DNA of 64,000 nt from Steinernema hermaphroditum (Eukaryota > Nematoda > Chromadorea > Rhabditida > Steinernematidae): positions 4,774,001 to 4,838,000 of the forward strand of contig CM059625.1 of assembly GCA_030435675.1 (NCBI GenBank), written 5' to 3'. Below, piece after piece: positions 12,901 to 26,672 of this stretch. The translations under genes and the position numbers were made by a program. Position 1 is the first letter of the stretch, and each line of letters opens with the position of its first letter. The notes beneath the pieces are model-generated. The model was not told the DNA's origin and searched no databases. It saw nothing but the letters and a program-made list of their open reading frames with translations.

Positions 12901-15900
12901 CTTTCCTTTAAATTAGTGCCCAGAAATAGAACAGCTACTGTTACTCCTTGAGGCAGAATACGACCTAATTTTGATACCCCTGTCCTCCGCAATTTGTGAA
13001 ATAAAGCCTACGGTTTTCAAAATGTTTACTTGAGTTCCGTAGTTTCGTTTTTGCTATTTGTTTGCCCCAGTCTGGTCGTATTTATAGAATGTGTCAAGCT
13101 ACAAAAAATCATTGTTTTACGGTAGGAAATGAGATGCGCGATCGCTCGAATTTTTGCTCAGTGTTGGCTTAAACCATGTGAATTTTGTTGACATAAATCA
13201 CACCTGGGAAGTAGTTGGATCAACAAAGGAATCAATGATGGATATTGAAGATTCGCTCCTAATGTACGGCAAAACTTTTTTATTTAATTTCTTACTTTTT
13301 CGATTAGATTAATGGGAGTTTTTCTCCATGTCAGACGGTATTAGACGACTGATCATTCCTCCCTCATTTGGCTACAGACCTTACTATCGAAAGGATTAAG
13401 GCCTTTTGCAACAAAGGGTGGCATCAGCATACAGTCTGTCGCACTTCTTTTTTGTTGTGACCGATAGCGACCGAACCGATCAGCTGAGTTTTAACTGGTT
13501 ATTCTATTTGGATGCGTATGTCGGTTTATGGGCAGTGGAGCGGTGCGCAAACAGTCGAAAAGGAGAGACCCTCACGCAGCCGTTTGCTAAGGGGATTAAT
13601 CGTTAAGTCGCAATTCCTTTTCCACCGCCACCCCCTTGCACGTCTCTTTTTACCGACTTTGCTCAAGTGCCGACTATTCGCGGTGACTAACTCCTCCGTA
13701 TGTCGCCTCCATATTTAGCTTCAGTTCCTAGGTGGGATTGGAAGTGGCACACCTGAGTGAGTCACCTGTGAGGGGGCTGTATTTAGTGCGGTGACCGGTG
13801 GATTTACCGTGATTATCCTATTTGTTCACTTCCATCGTATGCTTCGCGGTTCCCGCTTTCATGCCCATATATGCACCTACAATATGTACGTCTTCCGTGG
13901 CTGCTATAAGTCCATTTTTTTCGACTGTGTCAGACTTATTTGAAGGTCTTTATTCTCGCGAATTCTGTTCATACATCTGAGATACCTTAATCCAATTTTG
14001 GTTAATTTAAGCAATTGGAAATTTCCCACGAAAATAAGTAGAAAATCTAGTCAATTTTTAACTGCCATATCGTTTGTTGCTACTGCTATAAAACGTCCCC
14101 AAAACTCAATATAGGTGGATCAGTCGCAGCTGTAAAAACGGAATTTGGGTTAAGTCATGAATCACCGCGGCAGCAACTGCTCATGCTCCCTTGCTATGGC
14201 CAGTGTAAGCTGTACAGAGTTCATGATCATTCAGCTCGTGTACACCCTCGCCCTATTCCTCCCTCAGACGCTTGTATACATCGAATTATTGTTGGCACCC
14301 ACCCACCAGCACAATTCAAGTTTTTTTCGTTGGCAGGTCGCTTTCGTTAAATACAAGATTTTAGTTAATCGCTACATACTCCTAAGAAACGCTCAAATTA
14401 TCGCCTTTTACGGCAGAGATGGGCCGGCACCGATCCTTCCAATTTCCAACGTTCCTATTGTGCCTTCGGCGCGCACATCACCGACATGCTTGATGAAGCC
14501 ACCCATCACAAAACCGTGTAATTACAGCTGATAGAGGATGGGATTTTGACTGGTAAACGGGGTCCCTCCTTCGCATGACCATCGCGCCGACCGGCGGCTG
14601 TCTGACGGTAAACAGTGACATCGCGTGTGACTCGGTGTACCTGGCTGGCTGGCAGCGTTTACTTGTCTGGCTATAAACGGCTAATTATCTCTGCACACCC
14701 TTCCTGCCTAACTGTACTTCGCTGACTTTGTCAACACCGACTAGCCGCTCGGCTCTCTTTTTTTGTATTAATCGCGTTTTAACCCACTTTTGCGCGCTTT
14801 GTTTGAATAAAACGCTTTATAATTGGTCACTTCAAAGTTCTACCGTACTTCCGGCGTGTGCTCTCCTTTTTCACCTTCACCTACTTCGCGCACAATCAAT
14901 GCTCAATTGTTGTAATTTGATTGTTTGTCTGGTGAAAATACAATCCAAATTACCCGATTTTCTTTCATTATTCTTACGAAAAAAAGTGTACTTTTATTTT
15001 TGGTGCCTTTCTCAGTCGTACTCATGCATTTACAAGTCGAAAATAGCAAACACGTGGGGTTTTTCAATTAATTTTCTGTGGTCTTCTCATGGTTAAATGT
15101 TACGATCATTCACATGTAATGTCACAAGGGGTTTGCTCATTATTTTGGGATGAAAATTAGTTCACTAAGGCATTTAAAAGAGAATGTATAAATAGAAAAA
15201 AACTCGACAGATCTCGATCCGAGTGATGTCCATAAGTGTTTGTCTATTTCGGTTATCAATTTATTTATGACTACGCATTTTGTGACTCATTCGATTGTCA
15301 TGCTATCAAGTACTATCAATCTAGTAGTGACGAAAGTGCGTAGTCTCATTCATAAGGTCCGCTATCCTCGTGTGTCAATGAAGTAAACTTTGCTGCGCGG
15401 AAATTCCGGAAACAAATGAATATCTTTGTTGCGAATAGGGTTGCCCACAAGCAGCAATTGGCTGGCAGTAGAGCTGAAGATGTATCCGGATCCGAAGCCA
15501 AAGTTTCTTTACACCTTGTCATTTGCATTCCTTCTGAATTTGGAGAAATATTTTGCCTTGACGACCCTTGACCTGGCAACTCGAAATTCCGTTCTACGAG
15601 CTATCTATACAGTACTATGGGGGCGAATGTCATTAACCACGTATGCCGTGGGACCTTACCTCTATCAAAGGCACCCATTGCTATGTGTGTGACATATCAA
15701 GGAGAAACAAATCTGAAAAAGATCGGCTAATCTTATGACCGCGTTCAGCTCCATCCTTTCCAATTTATTATGTTCCAGAAACGGGCTCGAAAGACTTGCG
15801 GCAAGGCAACATTCGTGCGTACTGTGTCCAGCGAAGTTGTTTTATCTTTATTGAAATATAGGGCAAATGCGAAAAAAATATGACCCAAAATGACCGACCT

Positions 15901-18900
15901 TTTTCGCATACCGCTTTTCGCTCTATCTCATCAACATTTGCTCATTTCCACTCCGAAAGGTATTACAGGAAAATGTCCACACTAAGAGGAACAGTTCTCG
16001 AGAATCGTACCTGAATATTTTTTGACTCTAAGCTTTCCATAATAGTCGAAGTTAACGCCCTTGCAGTACAGTACGTTTGGACTAGCCATTCGAAAGATGT
16101 AAGCTGTGAACGAAATGTGTCTAGATATACTACTAAGAATGAACTCTCATAGTGCGCCATTTTCAGTGACACAACCCCTTGCTTAAAAATTATGATTAAA
16201 AATAAGTTTATTGGACAGAACACTATTCGATAGACAATCACGTAACGACTATATGAAAACTGCATATCAGGCGTATTCAAAAAAAACGTTGCCTGAACGA
16301 TCTCACATAGAATTAGTTACGTAATAGACACCTTGCAAACCCCTACCTTCTACTCCTACGTCTTTCTATTCTCGTTCGTTCATTACTCCATTTCGTTTCT
16401 GTTATCTGCAAGTTTAAGAGGTCTGCATAAAAGTGGCCTAAACTTTACGAACTCAGTTTACTGTCCATAAAGCACAGATCTTATCACTGTTTTTTGCCGT
16501 TCCCCGATTCATTGGACTTGTTTGCACCTTTTTTGCTTTCACTTTAATGGCAAGTCCAACGTCATATGATTTATTGGTCTGCTCTTAAAGGTGTTTCCTA
16601 AAAGAAAAGATCATAACACTAGGGAAAGGTGTCAAGGTGGTGATTGTATAATGGCGCGCTTCGATCGCCATTCGTCAAAACAAATTGGGTGATAAATTCG
16701 TTGCTCTTTCCTTGTTTAGGAGGAACTTGTTTTCAGCATGAACGTAGTGCGTCTCTGAGGGCAAACTTTGAAGTGATCTTCTTGACCGATTTACGGACGC
16801 TCAATTAAGGCGACGACTGAAGGGAAGAATAAGCAGGTTGAACTTCGAGTTCACGTTCCCATATGAGAAATAAAAAGAATATACACGTGGCCGATGCAGA
16901 TTGAGATTGTAGAGTGCAGCGATAGTGTCCAGATATTATGCTATAGAGTGTAAGCCGCACAATTCTCAAAATTGTTGAGATTTTAGTGGCTCGGGGCTAT
17001 ATCGATCCCCTACTAATTTTTTGGATATATTCGTCAAGAATTCCATCACAAACAGGTGAAACCGAAAACGATCGCTTTCGTGACACTCCACCATTAGCCA
17101 GTTGCCTCAGCGACGAGAAGTAAATGGTCAACACGGCCATTTTTCTGTCATTAGAAATGCTCATTTGCCATCACGTCCGTAGCGCCTTTTCCGAACTCGT
17201 AACTGACCTCGAATTGTAAATTGCCGAATCTATTTTCAGCACAATCACGTCAGCGAGCGAGGCAAATTGAATTCTGGAATCCGTCCATGCACGGCTTCGC
17301 CAGAAGTACCACACTATGCTTGTCACGTTCCCACTTTGGCATGCAAATTTCGCCGATTAGACCGTAGTGCCTTACCGAAACTCTGTCGTCCAAGTTATTT
17401 TCGAAATCTAATGCTTCAAACATCTATTTGAGTAATTAAATCAAAGAATGCCTTCAATGTGATTAACGAATGGGTGAAGCCCTAGAGCGAGTCAGTCAGC
17501 TCTACTGGCTCTATCGCCTCCATAACGAGCTCTCGAAAATATCCTTTTCATCAGCGTTTTTTTCACGCTCTTCGCCCAGTGCTGACGCATTCGACAGACC
17601 TGGCCTTCATTAAGGCGCTTGTTATCCACACGGCAGTGTCAGTCTTCAAGTTCATATGAAATTAGCCATTAGAGGATATGCATTCTTCTGTATTGTCGCA
17701 AAAGTGAAACTGAGAAGGTAATTTTAGAGGGCCGTCAGGTCCATCAAAGCTCTCCGTCTATGACTCTAGGGGTACGTAGATGACATCAGTTTCTATACAT
17801 GTAAAAGCGATCGAAGAGTTTGGTGCGATACAAGGGTTTGTTAGCATAAAAGCCGAGAACGGATTCAAGCTGATCTAGTGTTCACTTGGCGTTTTGCACC
17901 CACATCTCGCGTGCTAAATAGTCCAATTTTCTGTTCGTTCCCCTTTCTATGGCAAAGAAAGCTCCATTCTCCCTCTTTTCCTTCAGCCGTTTTATTTTTC
18001 AACCTTTTCTACACACATATAGCTTCAACTTCGTGTTCAGTAAAGACTAAAAGTCAATCAGATTTCCTTAACGAACAGGTGAAGCTCATAGCTCGTAGAT
18101 GATAGTCGTCCCTCCCTTGTCACTGCTACCTCGCCGACCGCCTTTAGCATTCTCCAAATCCAGCGTCCTGTTCCCATTATTAATCAATTTTTTGCACGTA
18201 TCTCATTTCCGCTTTTCCCCTTTCCGCTTATCCGATTAAATCTCCATTATGTAAAAGTACTCTTCGATTGTCCCTCAGGGAAATCGAGTAATCAGAGAGA
18301 CATTACCAGTGCGCAGGACGGGAGCTTGTCCGGATTTCGTCAACATAAACATAAACACCATTTGATTGCACGAATTCCAGCCGCAAGTGAACTCGAAAAA
18401 ATCCTGCAAACGGAACCTGCATTCGCAGCGAAGAGTGCGACCACACCGTCGTTCTTCCCATTCTTCGTTAGCTAATTTATGAGCACAGATCACTCGTTTT
18501 TACGAATAGCGCTAGTGCTGTAACATTTTTGAAGTCATCTTTTGGATCCTCACATTAGAGACGGTTATTAAAAGGCTGCGATGACCTTGATGTAGAAACG
18601 GTTTCACTTTCACTACTGTCCCTTCCACCAGCTCCAATCAAAACAATGAGTTCTGTTTGCTTTTTTGCCGTTTTACTATTCTGTCCGCACATTTACCGAA
18701 ATTGTCGTTTCCCATCAAATCAGCATTCTGTCTCCTTTTCGCGGTGGAGGTCAGCGCCGACGCTCACCGAAATCGGCAGTTTTATGTTTTTTTACACCAA
18801 ACCCCTCGGAAGACGTGAGTAGGACTGCGTGAAGAAGCTCGTTCCCGTTTTTCGCTCTCGTTTCTACTCTGAACACTTTTTCGCGCTGAATAGAACGACT

Positions 18901-20758
18901 TTAGTGTCGTCAGAGGGGTCCACGCAACTGCGTAGTCTATTCTTCTTTTACTGTAGAAATGGAAATTTTTGACCGGCTGCGATTAAAGTGGAATGACGAT
19001 ATTAAAGCGCTTATCCGATTACGCGCACATACAATGACTGTATTGTTGCGGAGACGACGACGACAAGTTTTCCGTGCGTCAACGAGAAGTGTTTCTGTGC
19101 TGGTCAGTCGAGCAGCACATGCAACAACTATCTTGTTGACTGTAGGGTGATGTGGTTAAGTTGTTGACAGATGTACGGTCATTTTATAATTATTGTGTGC
19201 TTGAAAATCTGAAGATCTTTCCGGCACCTTATCATGACGTCACACGTGGACTAGAACATGACCCTCTATCATCTAAAATCGGTTGGATTATAGTGACATT
19301 CGCAGGTGGGCCTTCTGTCTCAGATGCGGACCATAGCCAAGTGCACAAATGATTCTTCTTTATTCTATTTCTAAAGCCAGATAGACTGACAAGTTACAAG
19401 TCTGTAGCGTGACTGAGAATGCTCTATTTATGGACGTTTCAGGACAGTTAAGTCTATTTAAGAAACGGTTACTTTTATCGTTTGCCTGTCCCCTCTTTGT
19501 TCGTCGCCGTGCATCCGTTGCCGTTCTATGGCTGTCGATCCGAGGTACGAGCATCCAACCACTGCCTTTTCTGGCTACTGTACCCCGTAAAGACACGATA
19601 CCAAAATTATGAAACCAAGGTCGACTCATTTGGGCGTTTAATATCTTTTTTTCCATCCAGCTTAAAGTTAACTCTGCAGCTGCAACCTGTTTTTTTTCCG
19701 CGAATCCCGACTCTTCTTCGACGCGTTCTTGTCATTACACTGTACACATAGTAATCAACGAAAAATATTGTTTGCAATCGGCACGTGTCCACTGTTGATT
19801 TATTATGGCCAATCTCCTATCGCCCTATCCGTTTGTTTCAATTGGTCGTCGAAGACGTTGCCACCCTTCCTGGTCGAGCGATACCTATGTATTGTTACTG
19901 ATAACGGCGATGTATTCGGTCCACTTTTTGTCCTTTCAAATACGCCAATGGTGAACTCCAGATTCTGACCTTTATGAGCTGCTTTCATCGTCCTTCTAGC
20001 TTGTTGTTTCCCTCATTTCAAGCAAAAACACATTTATCACATAATGCAATCATCTCTTTGTTCGTCACTGCTCAATTATGTCGAATTAACTGTTTGTTTC
20101 CCGATGCGTTTCCTGTTTTCGCATTTTTCTTTTACTCCATTGTTTACCATATCATCTCTTAATTAAAAGAGGACGCATGAGATGCGAAAATGAGAATGTA
20201 AATAGCTGTCGCCTCGGGGCCTCAATTTTCTCGCTCGAAGCCTTCTACTTCCGGTGTTGTATTTTCCCGAAAGTGTCGTATTACGTTGGCATTCCTCAGC
20301 CTATCAGTACAAATTATAACGCTATACATTCCCATTGGATTACAATAATGTCCCGTTTTAATGATCTTCGGCGAAATCAACATGAACTCTTGATACCGTA
20401 ATGGCATTTTGATGGGCAGATGCAACGTAAAGCCAGTAGTTTAAGACTGGGCACACGCTAATTACACACCGTAAACGGTGGAAGTATCATATTTATCGTT
20501 TTATTAACACGTCGACCCAGTTCATAGCTCCTTATCGGCGCGTCCCATCGAATTGCGCTAAATAGCTCGCCGGCCATATTTTCCACCCTCTCCTTCCGCT
20601 CGCGTCGACAACATCACCACCAGCAGCGTTCGATCCGATTGATATGCGTATAGACAATAGATATTGCAATCAGCACACCTTCTTCTGACCAACACTCACC
20701 CCATCGCGAGGATCACTACTAGTACAGCCTAGGCAGCTGATTGTCCTCTTTGTTGCAG
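9954..20758. other. Long gene-free tract
   Basis: About 10.8 kb between eIF3L and Rap1GAP. Many short open frames occur but none shows a recognised family, consistent coding composition or a chain of compatible splice sites. The tract probably holds the eIF3L 3' end, the Rap1GAP promoter and possibly distant non-coding first exons. A two-part minus-strand frame at 12075-11611, broken by a single TAA at 11847-11845, could be a decayed gene. No tRNA, satellite or clear transposon was seen. Confidence 0.5.
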
Positions 20759-20776
20759 TGTAACCGAACCGCGCTC

Positions 20777-23700
20777 ATGGACTGGATATGGTCCTGGAAG
20801 GACTATGTCTTTTACGGTATTTGTTCGTGCGGCTACAACTGCGGCATCGACACGGAACCGGTGGCGAAAAGCAAGTAAGTCATTAAATTACACGATTATA
20901 AGGAGTGCTGTGACGGTCTAACGCTTCTTTTCAGTAGCAATTCTCCCCTTCGCTTGAAGAGTTACAGGTTAGCGCTTATTACCATTTTACATTCTTCCCC
21001 TCTCGTGTGCACATGCCTGTGCACCTCACACCTTCTTCAACGCCTTGCAAACACGTTGTCTGTCCATTGTGTCACTGTTTGTCGCGCACTAACTTGTCTG
21101 AAACGCACTGACCATCGGCAGCCACTCAAGTGGTCGCGCGCCGCCGACTTCCACGTCTCGCCCCTTTCTTCCAGCCCGCTGGTCCACCCCTTTTCGGTTA
21201 AACCAATTACGGCACTAATGACTAATGCATTTATGCTGACCGACTAAATCTGACCTTCGACTTCGGCTGCACGAAGCGAACCGCTGCGGCCAGCCATGAC
21301 GGAGCCGCTCCGGGACTGCGGGCGGGTTGTGCCCGCTTGCGCATTGCAACTTTTTGCGACAACACCGAACTCCTCCTTCGGTCGGTTCGCTTTTACTAAT
21401 AGTGTCGTTTTTTGCTGATTCGCCGAATGATGAATATTCAACTAAATCGATGCGAACGGGTGGACGCTGAGTGCGGCTCCACCTCGTGAAGGCGGTCGAA
21501 TTTCGGCGCCGCTCCCTCTGACCCAAGCAACTGTCGCCGAGCCGCAGGAAGTCCCTGCGGCCAATCGCAGATGACCATCGCGGATGATTTTAGCGGACAG
21601 CCGTGGCGGCATCGCAAAATAAGCGCCGCGATTTGATCTCGGGTGTCAGCGTTCCCGTGTTCGATCAGTATCGAAACGTCCCTCCGATCAGCTGTTGTTC
21701 TCGCGCTGCCCTCCCTCCGCCCCCCGAGGGCGTTCCTCGTTCGATGCGCGCCGAAGCCTCTTCAGCGTCGCCGTCGCGCCGATGGCCGGCGCGCGACAAT
21801 CATTTATAGTACCTAATCATCTTCGGTGCTATAATCACTAGCACCTACTTACTCACCCGCTTGGCACCCTTCCCACTCACCACCACAACCCCGGCGGGCT
21901 GCCCCTCCTGACACCGCCTATTTGCCACCACCGTGCGCCGCTCACAAATTAGTCACCATAGCTACCGAGCTCTACTCCTGTTCAGGCGCAACTCCTCCTC
22001 GCATTGTGACATTCACACTATCTCCGCCGCTGATGAATTTGACAAGATGTCAATTTTCCGCAATTCGGCCATATTCACCACGACCACTCCATGCATCTAC
22101 CAGCCAGATCAAAAGGTCCTTTAAACCCTCACTCATCGCCCTCTAATCGACCGTTTGACCATTGTAGGCCTCTGAATTTTTGACTCTATTAGAAAGGATG
22201 CAGAGCGCTCGGCTGGACGATCAACGATACGAAATGCCGCCTCAAAACAACAATAATAGCAATCATCAAAATGTGAGTTTTCCGACAAATGTCCTGTGGT
22301 GAAGAGTCTGTTGTACTGTAGAACAATATTCGCCTCCTCGAGAAGGATCCGTCCGCGCACTTAAGAAGGGTACGATAGGCATCTATTAATGTTGCCCCTC
22401 AAAAACACCCGCTAATCACAATGCTGTAATCGTCTTTTTAGGTACTCGCTCAACGAGGACCCTACCCTCAAATTGTAGCCCCGCCAAGCGGTGGCTTCTG
22501 GATCGACGGCGTTAATGATAGTGTTGTCAAAGCGGAGCACGACATTGACAACTACCAAACGGACCAAAAGAGCAATAGTTGTGCGAGATTCAAACTGGAA
22601 ACGGACGACTCGTGCCACTGCTATCGTCGACACTTTCTCGGCAAGGAGCACCACAACTTCTACGCTCTCGATGCCATCGGACCCCTTCTGCTCTCGGTGC
22701 GGACGGAGACGATATCTTCGCAAGATCACTTCAGGATCATTCTGCGGTCATTGCGCGGAACTGTTCATGAAATCGTCCCGGCATCAGGTGAGTGACGCGA
22801 TGAGACACCCGGGCAAATATTGACCGAACGATGAAACCTCACGCGCTCCCTCTCGAGGGCTTCTTAATCACGGCTTCTCCGTGCAAATTACGCACCTCAT
22901 AAAACGTTTGAGAAAACTGTGGTGCGCTGCGCAAAAAAAGCGATGATTGCCAGTCTCAGAAACCAGCCGTTGTCCGGTTAATCTACCAAAACATGTCATT
23001 TACAAATGCGAGAACTTGGCGTTTCAACCAAAACAGTCCGAGATTACACTTTCAGTTGTTGTTTTCAGCGCTCGGCACGAAGCCGTGGGCGAGTCGAATG
23101 GCCAAACTCCTATGCGATGACGTGACCACTGAGAAGTTCGTACCGGTCGCGTTTCCCGGTGGCACAGACATGATCCTACAGTATGACGAGCACACCCTAG
23201 CCGATACGTACAAATTCGGTAATGCACTCTACTTAAAATGATTGATGATGTGACGTCGTAACTCTATAGGCATTCTCTATCAGCGATTCGGGCAAACAAC
23301 CGAGGAGGAGCTCTTCGGCAATGCCGCCACGACGCCCGCATTTGACGAGTTTCTTGACATTCTCGGCGATCGGGTGGAGCTCAGAAATTTCTCGGTAATT
23401 GCGAATTGATCTTCGATGTCCTAAAGCACTGTTCGGCGCTACAGGGTTTCCGGGGAGGTCTTGACATCCAGCACGGGCAAACCGGTAACCAATCGGTTTA
23501 CACTCAATTCAAGCAGAAGGAAATCATGTTTCACGTATCGACGCTTTTGCCGTTTACCGTAGGGGACACGCAGCAGTTGCAACGGAAACGACACATCGGA
23601 AACGACATCGTGGCCATAGTGTTCCAGGTTCGATATGCGCAATGCTTCAGCCAAAACTTAAGTGGTCGATCTAGGAAGAAAATACACCTTTCTGCCCTGA

Positions 23701-26510
23701 TATCGTGTCCAGCAACTTCCTCCACGGATACGTCGTTGTGCAGCCTGTCAATGCGGGGACCGACAAAGTGTACTACCGTGTAGCGGTAACCGCTCGGGAC
23801 GACGTTCCCTTCTTCGGGCCGACCCTTCCGACTCCGTCGGTTTTCCGCAAGTCCCAAGATTTCCGCAACTTCCTCCTCACCAAACTGATCAACGCCGAGA
23901 ACGCGTCGTACAAGTCGGAGAAATTCGCTTCGTTGGCGGTAAAATCAAGTGGCCTGAGACCCTCCGCACATATGGGAATCGTGTTTCAGGAACGAACAAG
24001 GTCGTCCCTGCTCAATGAACTCTACGCGAGGCTAAAGGAGCACTCGGAATTCTATGGAGTGTCCTTTTTGCAGTCGACCGATAATTACCCGACAGCGGCG
24101 CCCTCAGGAATTCTTCACTCGGTGAGGAAATTCGTCGAACGGTAAGCAAGGCCGAAATTATGACGACGTCAGGGTTATTCCACGCTTTTCGCAGGTCGCG
24201 CTCCGTTTCCCACGAGAGCTCGTCGACTCATGGCGGCGGCGCCGGCAATAAACCGGCGAGTCCAGGACGGTCGCTGAAGGAGAAGAGCAAAAAATCTGCG
24301 GCGATGGCGCCGCCACTGCTTGAAGAAGTCGGCCGGCGGCAAACGGCTCCCGTCAAAATCAGACAGTAATTAAACGGCGAACTTAATGAGCGTGACTAAC
24401 GTTCTTCTTTGCTGGTTTAGGCCGGTCCGCACGACGACACTCAAACCGGGACCCCATTCGCTTGACCGCAGCAAGGCGGGCAGCTCGAAGTCGGGCAAAG
24501 ATAGGTGCGTACTCTTTATCATTAGGCAGAAAGCTAGGCTTGATGTCTTGATGTCGAAAGGCACTCTTTAAATTCGGAAACGAAGACGTTCCATCCAGAC
24601 TTTTCATGACGTAGGACAGACGAAACGACTATTACTATTATTGGCGTGGTCAACAGGAAATGCCTTATCCGCAAGAATTTTAAAGATCCAGATAATCGGT
24701 GATCATCATCAAAAGCATTAAGCAACCAAAACAGGTTGTTTTCCAGTTAGTCTGAGTGGACATACTATTTATATGGCTCCAACGGGACGCGATAGAGTTC
24801 CTAGGAATCTGGATACACTTAGCTAAATCACCATTTCATCATGGACCAATTTTCGTGATTACCATCTAGGCCCTACAGTACCAAAAGAAATTATTACTTT
24901 CTCATAATCATCGATGATTAATCGGCTCAATGTATTCCCACAGACATACAAAACAGTTCCATAGCATGGGTATTTCTTTTGTTCTCTAGCTTTGAGTCAC
25001 CCTTTCTCATCAAAAGAAGTACGACTTCTTTATGATGAGTGAGTCAGTTATATTCATTTAGTTGTGTGTTTTTTGGACATACAAATTACATCAGTAACAC
25101 ATTCGATGTTTACATCGACAGCTATCGCGTAGGATGAAAAAAAACAAAAGCCGTAACATTTGCGAATCGGTGTGAATTCGGCCATAAATCTCGTAAACGA
25201 GCTCGACGGAACGTGACGATCGAAACGCATCTTAAACCAGATGTTTCGTGATTCGCAAAATTTAGTCATTTAAACGTCGTGCGATGAGATAAAAACTTGT
25301 TAACGAACGCATTCGAGAAGCAGTTTTAGGAATATTGAGACGAAATGTTTGAGCGTTAGAGGGTGAGTCATGATGAGGGATGCTGTGAATTAGCGGAATT
25401 GGCATGGCGAAATTCTCAACATAATGGACTCGGTGAAACAGGGGATGCTTGCAAACCAAAAAAGAAACGAAGCAATGTCTAAAATTCACTTGAAGTACTA
25501 CACATACGCTTTTTGTGTGGGCTTACTTACTGAATGCTGACTAAGTCGCGAGGTTATGGGTCATTGACCGGAAACGCTGAAAAGCACGCAGCGGAAGGCT
25601 CCTAGGATTAATGTGGTCGCCCTTCGCTTCTGTGGTAATTTATCAGGCTAATAGATAGTGGCCGATAACGTCTTCAGCCATTCCGGTTCCTCTCAACTGC
25701 ACAACAACTTATATCGTGGTTAGGTTTCATATAACACACAAAAAGAGGTGTAATCGAGATGTGAAACCATCAATATTGATAGATTAGATTCATAAATTAT
25801 GAGTGACAAGCATCTTTCTGACACACACTAAGTCATACTTCCCGTAGTAAAATTAATTAGTCTATCTCTTTTGCACATCTCTGCTACGGGTGAAAGCCTT
25901 CGGTACATTATGCACTTGCCATCCACCTATTGTGATGATTAATTGGAACTTGCATAATAGCAAAGAAAGAATTATAGCCAGTGAAAGGCATCGTCTTATA
26001 AATTGTGGTTAGATGATAAATGATAAAAGCCACAATCTGCCAATGAATGCTAAGTTCTAAAAAGCTAAGTTCCCTATGATTTTTGAGCAAATTCCAAATG
26101 ACTGTCGTGCTTCCCATTCCTCAACCTGCTTTTTTTTTTCAGGACGACGTCATTCGAGTGGGACATCTCCAGTATCGACGATGAGTCAATCGAGCGTGAC
26201 TCAGACACCGGCCTGGAAAGCATGTCCTCCGGAGATCACCGTCTCAGCTGCCAAACGATCGGCACCGGCGAAATACTCAGCGAACTAAAAAGCGACGTCG
26301 AGCAGCTGAAGACGGAAAAACTCGACCTCCTACACAAGAATGCCGCGTGCAAGCAAGATATTAAACAACTTAAACAAAGGTTCATTGCATGATAACTTGT
26401 TCATATCGCAATATTTTACGCGTTTCAGACAATCAATGCTCGAATCGGACCTCGACAAAGCACACGATGAGATTAGTAGATTAAAAGAGCTCTTGAACAA
26501 GTCAGCATAA
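20777..26510 (+). CDS. RAP1GAP: Rap1 GTPase-activating protein with GoLoco motif
   Basis: Fifteen exons: 20777-20874, 20935-20967, 21986-22115, 22168-22272, 22322-22369, 22442-22787, 23069-23218, 23270-23394, 23445-23627, 23675-23938, 23990-24141, 24195-24365, 24421-24504, 26143-26379 and 26429-26510. They give 735 residues. The protein should switch off Rap1 by speeding GTP hydrolysis. Residues 88-107 form a GoLoco motif ([17 protein letters not shown]) expected to bind Gi/o alpha subunits. The RapGAP domain runs from about 139 to 500 and contains [14 protein letters not shown] at 393-406; Asn398 corresponds to the catalytic asparagine thumb. The tail has an RSRSVS site, a Ser/Lys-rich linker, [11 protein letters not shown] as in vertebrate Rap1GAP, and a C-terminal coiled coil. 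The first three exons are less certain: phases match, but the family has variable N termini. The intron before exon 14 is 1.6 kb. AATAAA lies 157 bases past the stop. Confidence 0.9.
24505..26142 (+). other. Large intron of Rap1GAP
   Basis: This 1638-nt intron is far longer than most introns in this gene. It starts GTGCGT and ends in a T-rich acceptor. No nested gene or recognisable repeat was found. An alternative exon cannot be excluded. Confidence 0.7.
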
Positions 26511-26666
26511 CTATCGGATTTTCGCACACATATCTCCCTATGTATTGTATGAATGTATATATTGTTGTTGCATAATAATAGTATTTGTTGCTTTTACAAA
26601 GCGACGAATTGACATCGACGGAATTTGTGATAAAAAGAATACTCTCATTATGACATCGAACGCTTT

Positions 26667-26672
26667 AATAAA
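26667..26672 (+). promoter_or_regulatory. Putative polyadenylation signal of Rap1GAP
   Basis: AATAAA on the plus strand, 157 bases after the Rap1GAP stop codon and the nearest canonical signal downstream. Confidence 0.5.
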
